Positions 55,726 to 64,000 of a DNA stretch of 64,000 nt are shown here, piece by piece. Under the pieces are notes generated by a model. That model worked only from the letters and a program-made list of their open reading frames with translations, had not been told where the DNA came from and did not search any database. The stretch is from NCBI RefSeq assembly GCF_918797505.1, contig NC_092793.1:60903749-60967748 (forward strand), written 5' to 3'. Each line of letters opens with the position of its first letter. Within the stretch, counting starts at the first letter, position 1. The stretch is from Bemisia tabaci. Its lineage: Eukaryota > Arthropoda > Insecta > Hemiptera > Aleyrodidae. Made by a program: the position numbers and the translations under genes.

Positions 55726-55889
55726 CAGTGGCGTGGCGTGCTTTGCTATATATCGATTGATATGCCATTTAAACCTATGGAAAAAATCGATAAACAGGGT
55801 TTTCGCAGCGAACACCGTAATAATCGATTCTTTACCATAGGTTTTAATGGAATAACAATCGATATATCGCAATTCACGCCACGCCACTG
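55726..55889. mobile_element. hAT-like MITE, copy 3, perfect TSD
   Basis: Starts CAGTGGCGTGGCGTG and ends CACGCCACGCCACTG (164 bp), with an exact 8-bp TSD GTTGCCAC at 55718-55725 and 55890-55897. The interior is palindromic (aaacctatgg / ccataggttt; atcgattgatat). This is the youngest-looking of the three copies. Confidence 0.9.
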
Positions 55890-55897
55890 GTTGCCAC

Positions 55898-58539
55898 GCA
55901 ACGGTACCCGGAGTCTGCCGGACGGCACGCGCGCACCTGCGATGCACCGAGACCGAAATGCCACTCGCCCTCAAAATCAACAAGCGAAAGTCGATTACCC
56001 AGCAACAGACGCGCACAGATAGAAGATAAGAAATGGAACAGAACGCACACATGCGAGCAAAATATGCAAAACACAACTAATACAATCTTAGGACAGAGCG
56101 AAAGAGGGCTCAACCCTCTCCTTTCGAGTCTCAATGCGTGATCCTTTTTGAATATAGATTCGAAAAAATTCTATCGGAGATGTCAAATTTCATTTTTCTA
56201 TTTAGTGACGTAGTTCCATATTTCATTCAATTCTGACGATTTTTCAGGGGGGAGTCATCACAAAACAAAAAGAAATAAAAACATGTTCGTAGGAAAGGTT
56301 TGAGTCTTCGATGAAAGCTTCGGTAGTATAAGAAGGAAACTATAGCAAAATTGCATCGATTAGAGGAAAAGATCGATTCGGCCGATAAATCGGGGTTAAA
56401 AAAAAAATAATTTGATTAATTCGATTTATCTGGTTAAAAATCAATTGTTTGGTCGAAAGGACTGAAAATCAGCATCTCTAACCCCGGTTAACGTCTCGGT
56501 GCTAAACTGGCAGCGATGGGTCGTCAAAAAAGTTTTAGTACGCCGCTTGGCCAACCCTTCCTTTGTCTCCGCCTTTTTTTTTCCCGTGAACTGCAGTTTC
56601 ACTCGACTGCATTTATTTGCGGAACGCCAGGGAAGAAACGTCGGCACGCAATCCAATCGCGATGACGTTTCTAACGGCGCGCGGCGCTCTACCCAGTGAA
56701 AGATCCATCGGAAATTTGGTTACTCGTTAGAAATGTGGCAACAGAAGCATGCGATCCAGCTTATTTTTGCCGTGCGAGTTTTTCCGATAATCTATCAGAG
56801 CACTTCTCCACTTTGGTAGGGGAATGTATCGAAGTTCAATAACTTCGTATCGAAGCACGAGAGAAAGTATTGGACCGCCGGATGTGTGCACTGTGGTGTA
56901 CCGGGCACGAGCTGCACCCCCCCCCCTCTCTCCCTCTCTCCCCCTCTTCTACTCATGACGGTTTGAGGAAAGGGACGGAGAGGAAGGCGGAAGTTACAGG
57001 GAGGGTGGAGTTATTATAAGCAATTAAACGGCTCGATTCTCAAGTTCGCATTAGTAAGTTGGCCACGTATGCTCCAGGCGGCGAACTTGCAGAGCTCAGA
57101 TTGTCAAATTCCAAATTTCCAACGTAGGCTTATGTCACTCGGTGGGCCTACTGCTGTCTGCTACATGGAATCGAGGGCAAATCACCAATAATCTTTCTGT
57201 GGAAAATACTCTCTAATGGAGAATTCGCAGGTGTCCATAATTTTGCACATTTTATGTTTAAATGATATTACCAAGATAACTTTGCACGAGGATATCCTTG
57301 GTTTCTAAGTTGAACAATTATTTCTAGAGTGTGTGCTCTCTCCACTTTTCGCGTATTCTGTTCGTATATCAAAATAACTGTTCAAAAAAGTTGAACGCCT
57401 TGAAGATGTGTTAAAGTGTTAATACGAGTATGTGAAACACCGGATCAGATCTCAAGAGTATGCTTGGGATAATCTTCAAAAGTGAACCAAATTTTTTCAT
57501 TGTTCCTCTGAATGCTTGCATCATTATTGCCGCTCCATCCACTCCACACATCAAGTCGATTTTCTGTCCTAATTCATGGGAGGCACTGGGTAAAAAATAT
57601 TTTGATTTAAAGAAAAAAAGTCTTTCAATTCCATAAATAAATTTTACTCTAATTTCATCTTTCTCACATTAGTTTTTTGAAATTCGTGCATGGTTAATTT
57701 TTTTTTTCTCTCGATGACGAAGTTCGATTTCTTGAAATTTTAAAACAAGAATGACTTCAGAAAAAATATTTGTCAGGGGAATAAACTTTTATTTGAATGC
57801 ATGCAAATAATAAAAAAATTGAGCCCATAAATTTTTCATTTAATGATATATATATACTCAAGAAAGGAAAAAAAAACCAAGAACATTTCCTTAGCTATTT
57901 CTCTCCGTCCACCTTAAACCTCTCCAAAAGTATCAGTTTGAAACAGAACTCAGTCCTTTCCCCTTTTTTTACTTCCAGAAAGAACTGGGCCACCCTCTCG
58001 CCGCGTTAATATTCTAGAACAGAGATTGGAATTAACTTCCCGCTGTGATAGAGAGGAGAAAGGGTTTCAGAAGCGCCGAGATAGCCCTAAGACGGGAACG
58101 GCAATGCGGGGGTGAGGATCGGGGTAGATCCTGTGTGCAGCTGATCTAATTAGGCCAATTAGGGCCTCTTTATTTGCGGTCACCCAAGCGCCGACCCACG
58201 CCACGCCGCTCCCGGGCGGTAATCACTTATTAAGAGCATCACGGCAGGCCTCGTCACAGCGTCACTCTCACTCAGTTATACTCTCCCATGCTCCACATTC
58301 AAGCACCCATGCTGGAAAATCTCAAGGGCTAGACACACCTGCCCGTCTTGACCCGAAAAGTTGGATCCGATCCTACCTCGAGCGAGTTACGGGCGGCGAG
58401 TCGCAACCTGAGTATGTGCGAAGATTGCCGAACACTCGGGCCTACTCGCCGCTCAAGAAGCGCGTCTAGCTCGCAATTGTATCTGCCCCTTTAGTCTTAC
58501 CAAGGAATATATATCTGTTCAGGGGATGAAATGGAATAT
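55898..58539. other. No recognisable gene
   Basis: About 2.6 kb without a supported gene. A C10 run at 56917-56926 is followed by a ctct tract. GC-richer patches lie at 56500-56700 and 58080-58460. No conserved frames were found. Confidence 0.4.
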
Positions 58540-59110
58540 GCCTTTTGCAAACTTCAGCCAGAGCTAGAAGAGGAATCGTTCCTCTTAAAAATGGCTCAAA
58601 AATTACCATGAGTGCTTCGGAAAAGTCTCAAATACCCTCTTATCTTCTAAGTCTGCGTAAAAAAAATGCGTTTTCGTCAGCTGCCCGCTTCAAAAACGAT
58701 ATCACTGGTAAAAAAAAAACCTCTTGGACCAATGCCGCATTGCATTGACTTAAGAGTGCAGTTTCTTGTCGCCGGATTTAAGAGTCTTGAACTCTTGTTT
58801 CAAGCGGATTTTGCATTGATTCAAGCGTATTTTGCATTGAAACAAGAGTCCAGACTCTTAAATTCGGCGACAAGAAACTGCACTCTTGAACCAAGAGGTT
58901 TTTTTTACCAGTGTCGACACTACGGCACAGGTGAACATTTGGTCAGGAAATTTGCTCCGTCCAGCCCTTGCGAATTAGTCTGCTTCATCAGGATAATCAG
59001 GAAGCGCCGTGGTCTTTACCAACGCACGAAAAATGTAATGAAAAACACACCGGCCAATGAAAGCCCGTCTCGTCACGTATGTTTTGGCGGGTTGGCGTCG
59101 GCCATGTCGA
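58540..59110. mobile_element. Diverged foldback G relative, split by a family B element
   Basis: 58550-58702 matches the inner left arm of 23922-24512 (cttcaaaaacgat, gctctcatcg-like, ctgcgtaa). 58914-59110 continues it (ggcacaggtgaacatt, gttttggcggattggcgtcg, ggccatg). The family B insertion lies between cttcaaaaacgatat and tcgacactacggcacagg, which are adjacent in the other copy apart from a few duplicated bases. Confidence 0.65.
58703..58913. mobile_element. CACTGG-ended miniature element, family B copy 3
   Basis: Begins CACTGGTAAAAAAAAAACCTC and ends TTTTTTTTACCAGTG, 211 bp, nearly identical in layout to the copy at 45294. Its flanks do not show a perfect 2-bp TSD; cgata on the left and cgaca on the right may be the duplicated bases. 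Confidence 0.8.
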
Positions 59111-60176
59111 ATATTGTGCACCATCCCAATGGTCCAGGGATTCTAGGGCCGCGCCCGGCTGCGGCTGGCTCCACCCACTCCCTAGATTATCCCAGTCCTA
59201 GAGTCGCTTTATCGGTGAACTGTTTTTGGTATCAATCCCCATAACTTTGCCAGTTTTCACCATAGCGAGCGAATCCCTAGTTTTCAGCCTATCCTGCCTC
59301 TCACGTTAGTTTCCAAAAGAAGGATGTTCCATACGTTTCAAGGAACTTTGGAATTTAAACAGAAGCATTACACCTATTTTAAGCGCAAAGCATTATTCTC
59401 TCGCAAGTTGCGAGATTTCACCACGAAGATGACATTCCACTTACCCGAAAGTCCACAAATTGACCTGTAGTCATGAAGTCTCCTCCCCGATCGTGTGTTT
59501 CAGAAGGAAGGGAGTTTGGCGGTGTTTTAAGTGTCTCCACTCTCCATCGTCCGTTGCTTCCGACTGAATCAACATCATAATCGGTCTTTTGAGACTGGTA
59601 AATAAATAGCGGATTTTCTTCGAGAGCGTCTCTCCATCGCCTCCTTGTAACCCTCCGGTCCCCGCATTCACTCTCCGAGTAGTTTTTTCAACGAGCCTCG
59701 AGTTGAGCTGCTGTCAGCACAGTCTTTCAGCAGTGTAGAGTTCAAGCACAAATTTTACGTCTCTTATCTCCATTTTTTCTTGGTTTGCTTTCCCTCGTAG
59801 ACTTAATGAAATGAAATACGAATAATTCGAATAAATTCCTCACTGAGTAATAAATACTAATCCGTTAATTTCATTGCGAAATTCCATCTAAATTCGGGCA
59901 TTCGCTTCCGGCATTATTTTTCAAATTTTAGGCAAAGTAGTTTTAGAATCCAACGTGCATCTTGCTATCTCTACATACATTAAGCCGCTTTTATAGCGCA
60001 GCCTCGCGCTCTGCGACGCCCAATCGCCATTGCCCCCTGTCCTCCCGGAGATTATCAGGCAATCGGCACCTTCCGATCTCCACCTCCACCCCTTGTCGCC
60101 AATCTTTCACAGGACGTTCGCCTGCTTACTATTCATTGGTTTTTCTCGCTTCCTTTGTCATTACTGCTGCCGCAGC
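59111..60176. other. No recognisable gene
   Basis: Mixed composition with short frames on both strands. The plus frame at 59962-60336 runs into the hairpin at 60178 and is not supported. Confidence 0.4.
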
Positions 60177-60177
60177 A

Positions 60178-60356
60178 GTCACTATAGACGCTGTTAGTAG
60201 CGACGTCATCATAGGGATTCTCCATTATATCGAATTGGATCCAAACAATAACATCGGCATAACCTCTTTCAATGCTACCAATGCGAAAAAAAAAATCGAT
60301 ATATATATATATCGCTTTTCTGCGACGTGTCACTAATAGCGTCTATTACCGCAATG
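60178..60356. repeat. Small inverted repeat with AT-rich loop
   Basis: tatagacgctgttagtagcg at the left is matched by the complement of cactaatagcgtctattacc at the right, with a 110-bp loop that includes atcgatatatatatatatcg. A diverged MITE is likely. Confidence 0.55.
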
Positions 60357-60867
60357 TCAAGACTCCTGTCAGACTGTCTGGGACTGGAGATATACCATCA
60401 CAGTTGATGAAAATAATGCGGAAAAAAATAAAAAGTGTGTTTCGCGCATTATTGCTATCAACCCAGCGGTCCAATTGCAGGAACAACAAGAGGGTAAGAA
60501 ACACGAACTGGCGGTGAACGCGCATCCAAGGTGGACTTAGGGAGATAGTAATCAAGCGGGGATTTATGCCCTTTTCGCCCACAGCTAGGAGTTGAGCCTA
60601 GGTACCCGGCGAAAAGCACCCCGTCCCCACATTTCTCCCTCCCCCTTTCACTTTGTAAGTTGCGTTGACTCGTGTTGGTTGGTTCGAGGCTTCTTTGGAC
60701 ACGTAATCGCGAAGCCACAGATAATATTTTCCCGACTTCCCAGACATTTCTTATAGAATAACAGATCAAATGTGTGGTAATTGACAGTAAAGTAAATCTA
60801 AATCCACTATTTATTAATTGCTGGTCGAACAAAGGGAATTAACGGAAGGCAATCCCAGTACCTTCTG

Positions 60868-60952
60868 TTGCGCAAATTGTGTTGTACGTGAAATTTTTGA
60901 AGACGAGACATGCATTTATTTCATAAATTCATACCTTGTTTTGTGACCGAGG
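60868..60952. repeat. Fragment of foldback C right end
   Basis: gttgtacgtgaaattttt, gagacatgcattt and aaattcataccttgttt follow the order of the right arm of the element at 42478-43029. The rest of the element is missing here. Confidence 0.5.
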
Positions 60953-61068
60953 CTCGATTTGGGGTTTTTGACAATTTTCTTTATGAGTATCGAGGAGTCA
61001 GCCCGATGCCTCAACCCCCGACCTGGAGGATCAGAGTTTGATTTCGAGTTCGAGTTTCGAGTTTGAAT

Positions 61069-61284
61069 TGGTATGGACACGTTCGGAGAATGGCGGATAG
61101 TAGGTTGCCTAGAAAGGTATTTGATTGGGTTTCTCTTGGAAGAAGGCGGCGTGGACGTCCAGTAAAAGGTTGGCGGGAGGGAGTGGAGGGGGAGATCAGA
61201 CGATGTAATCTGCCCGATGATTAGTGGGAGGATCGATTCCGATGGCGATTTGGAGTCGCAGAGCGCTCTAGTGCGCTGAGGTAG
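61069..61284 (+). pseudogene. RTE-type LINE reverse transcriptase, C-terminal end
   Basis: The frame reads WYGHVRRMADSRLPRKVFDW, then GRRRRGRPVKGWREGVEGEI, RRCNLPDD, an in-frame TAG, and WEDRFRWRFGVAERSSALR to a terminal TAG. The signature W-GH-RM-x(4)LP...RGRPxxxW is the familiar C-terminal tail of non-LTR (RTE/Jockey-like) polyproteins. No upstream RT domain remains, consistent with 5' truncation or deletion. The premature stop shows it is dead. Confidence 0.8.
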
Positions 61285-61311
61285 CGGCTTGATATGTATG
61301 TTTTGTGATCC

Positions 61312-61556
61312 ATTTGGACTCCCGTGTTAAGCAGAAAGGAACCAAGCTGTATCCGCTTTTGCCAAGTTTAGTTTTTTACATGAAATCGGTTGTGCGGATT
61401 TTTCTTGCAAATTTCAGTGGCACGTCTGTTCAGTACGAAGCAAACTCTCTAAAATTTTCAAAGGAATCCGTACCAACATTCTCTTGTAAAAAACCAAATT
61501 GCCCAGTTCAATATGTCAATAGCTGATGTTGCTTGGTCCTTTTCTGCTGGACCATT
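61312..61556. mobile_element. Inverted-repeat miniature element, family D copy 2
   Basis: The left gcagaaaggaaccaagctg and right ttgcttggtccttttctgct are inverted. The interior ttacatgaaatcggttgtgc, gcaaatttcagtg and tttcaaaggaatccg corresponds to copy 1 at 20996-21266. It is adjacent to the LINE tail. Confidence 0.65.
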
Positions 61557-64000
61557 TTCGGTTTACTTGACCCCACGCTCAGGTGACCCGGGCGATTTTT
61601 GGCGACGGGTTTGGTGCCAGTGCGCGCGGCGTCGCTGTCGGTACGGCACACATTGGATCGAGTTATTCAGAGAGGTTTGACCAGAGATTTGTAACTAAAA
61701 CTGCAAATATTGATGTTTAATCAGTTACATTCTAAATTTTAAGGGGTGTTCCTGGAAGAAAATTTTACGATAAAACTAATGGAACCACTTTTTAAGACCT
61801 CAGAATTGTACGTAAACGGAGTCTTGAGCTTTTAAAGTTTCCAAATTTTGTCCGACTTCAGCAACTGACTCAATCCACTGTGCGGCACTCAGTATTTCAT
61901 TCGCTTTAAGCCGAGTGATCCCCAATCCCTGAGCCCATAAATAAAGGCCCCGTCACCGTCTGTGTGTCCCTGTTCCTTTGATTATTGGGTCGATACATCG
62001 GTGCTCGCATCGCGCGTCCGCCCCCGCTCGCGAATCCCGACCGGAGAAGACATGGCCCCTCAGCCCCCCCCCCCCCCCAAAATCTTTTCTTCGGTTTTGT
62101 TTCACTCTCCAGCAATTAAAATATGTTTAGTACAGGAAGGGCCTTTCATCTGTTACGCAAATGCTTGCGAATTGAAATAATTGTCTTGTTATCTGGTTAC
62201 TTCCGCTCCGTGAGAAGGTTGGGGAAGGGCATTCTAACACAGGGTTTTATGAATTAATTTTGGACCTGCTATGAATAAAAATGTAGTCTCTAATGTTTTT
62301 CTCAAAATTTAAGTAATCTTTATTTTTTTATTCATTTTTTTGAAGAAAAACTTGCAAAAATCGGCATCATCTTGCCACAGTTATTCAATTCAATTGTTAA
62401 AAAACCAGTAATTGCGCTGTTACAATTACTACGAGTATGAGACCATGCCACATAAGGTTAACAATACAGTCGACAGCAAATTAACGCTGCGTCGACAGGC
62501 GACCCTGCACCGCGTGACCGTGTGTCCGTGCGAAAGATGTCGCAAGACTTCTTTATAATGACGTCAGAAACTAAATACCCGTCTAAACTTTTATCATTGT
62601 GATTGAAAACAAAAACATACATATGGTGAAATAACACGGTTGTTCTTCAGTTACAACGGGTCTGCATTACAACATCATGCTCGAGACCCATGTGAATTCA
62701 CGGTAGTAGTGCATTAGTTGAATTTCTGGCGTTGTAATGATGAACAAAGCGATAACATCTCATCGCTTTTTGCGTCACTGGTAATGCTACTGAATGCTCA
62801 CGATATATTTTCGGAACCCATGCCCATGGTCCTACCGCGGCCGATACGAACGGCATCATACGACTTGCATCCCGCGGTCAAAAATACTGAAATCTGAAAT
62901 ACGACCTGCGTCCCGCTGTGAGAATGGAAAAACGAGTTGCGCCCCGCGCTCAAATCCGAATTTTAACTGCCACCATGATTGGCAACACCGCGTACCTGAG
63001 TCTAAATACTATCATTTCAAATTGGAAAATGTACAATAAAAGTACCTGAGATAAGATGAGGAAACATGCGTCGAAATTTATTCATACTCGTTGGCAGTGC
63101 ACGTCTTGAAGTAAAAATTTCGCTTGTGTTTTACAAGCACGCCAACAATCGAAGTTGTAGCACTAAAAAACGCCGGAGCACTACGAGGGTAAAATAAAAA
63201 TATTGGTGACTATATAATAATGAAATATTATCATGCAGAAGTTACTCACCTTGTAGAACCAGAACTTGGGCCAGGGATATTATACTGGCATTCTGTGCTC
63301 CTCCTTTAATTTGTCACAAATCGCCGGGGCCGCTGCGAGGAATTGCCTTGGCAATTCGAATTTCTGCAAAATGAAACAAGAGAGATCGTTAAAATCAGTT
63401 GTTTCAGTTGTTACCTGTCACAAAGTTTCCGTATCAAGAATTGATCAATCATTTCATACAACCCATTGTAGAACAGATAATACTTACTTCAGTATGTTGA
63501 TGGATGCTCAGTATGCGGTGGATGATGCCATTAACTGACGATTTGAGAGCGCGATAACTCGGTTAATATTGGACGTAGAGAGGTAATGTTTGGACGGATC
63601 CAATATTTTCAGCTGATCTGCAAGAACCAAGCAAGAAAACACGAGTCTGTTAGTAGCGCAACCGACCTATTGATTTTCCCTAACACTCAGTGTAACTTCT
63701 TTGAAAATCGTCCGTGTATTTAAACGGACTGTATGTGGGTTAATCTTTGAAGAAAAATAAAAGTATAGAGACTACGCGGAGAGATGCCACGCGTCCACAA
63801 TTGATTTTTGGAGGAATAGGAATCAGTTTTCACAAATCCACCCTCCCCTTCCATCGAAAAAGTTACCGTTTTCCGCTCGTTTGAGCAAGAACTAAACTTT
63901 TCCCTCTGGCGAACTCAGTACAAGGAGGGGAGGAAAGGTAGCGTGGCTCACATGTTAAGCCGCAGGGAAGAAAGGTGGTAGGGGAGTAAGCTCCTTAGTC
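61557..64000. other. No recognisable gene; degenerate short repeats
   Basis: Near 62860-62960 three imperfect copies of cgacttgcatcccgcggtca-like words occur. A C15 run is at 62064-62078. The phrase at 63561-63603 is shared with 53216. The plus frame at 63266-63538 shows no domain. Confidence 0.4.

Noticed and set aside
58666..59244. 192-codon plus-strand frame
   Set aside because: It reads across a family B MITE and a foldback remnant; composed of repeat sequence only.
59962..60336. 124-codon plus-strand frame with a hydrophobic stretch
   Set aside because: It runs through a hairpin repeat and an (at)n loop; no homology-like features.
1..64000. A complete undescribed defence or metabolic system
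   Set aside because: No cluster of intact genes exists in the window. The novelty that can be supported is in transposon structure and captured fragments.

Overview
This window looks like nuclear DNA of an animal, most likely an arthropod. That is an inference from content: Bel/Pao, RTE-type, MULE, hAT and EnSpm/CACTA remnants, a MADF-BESS pseudogene, GT-AG splice sites and an AT-rich background. A hemipteran is my best guess, but no single sequence proves it. There are no bacterial operons, no intact rRNA or tRNA genes, no CRISPR array, and no complete host gene that I can recognise. It is essentially a graveyard and nursery of DNA transposons with scattered exon fragments.

Layout. 0.5-2 kb: a nearly perfect 1.49 kb foldback that abuts and truncates a Bel/Pao Gag fragment. 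6.1-15.0 kb: an 8.9 kb element with short terminal inverted repeats (TIRs) and subterminal repeats, holding a second nested 5.5 kb element with related termini; neither shows a transposase. 15.2-15.8 kb: a broken MADF-BESS gene piece. 17-25 kb: small inverted-repeat elements, a Pro/Ala minisatellite exon and a large foldback. 26.3-27.9 kb: a compact MULE with its transposase, TIRs and an 8-bp target site duplication (TSD). 28-36 kb: a dense nest of CACTG-ended miniature elements with 2-bp TSDs, including one carrying a tRNA-like segment and one carrying two spliceable exons. 39-41.5 kb: a frameshifted EnSpm/CACTA transposase beside a tyrosine-recombinase-like C-terminal fragment. 42-46 kb: paired foldbacks and more CACTG elements. 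46.5-53 kb: exon-like fragments (RING half, Ser-rich exon, recombinase Arg half). 53-64 kb: two hAT miniature elements, LINE fragments and further palindromic repeats.

How the parts fit. The CACTG/CACGG elements share termini and 2-bp TSDs, as expected of non-autonomous CACTA-type elements. The broken EnSpm transposase shows that the superfamily was present, though no direct link between them is shown. Several insertions can be dated relative to one another because paralogous empty or unrearranged copies lie in the same window. The least ordinary items are the exon-carrying CACTG element (32452-34265), the tRNA-like element inserted in a palindrome (29272-29717), the two large nested elements lacking transposases, and a recurrent CTGAA-hairpin-CGAAACG motif resembling a hammerhead core.
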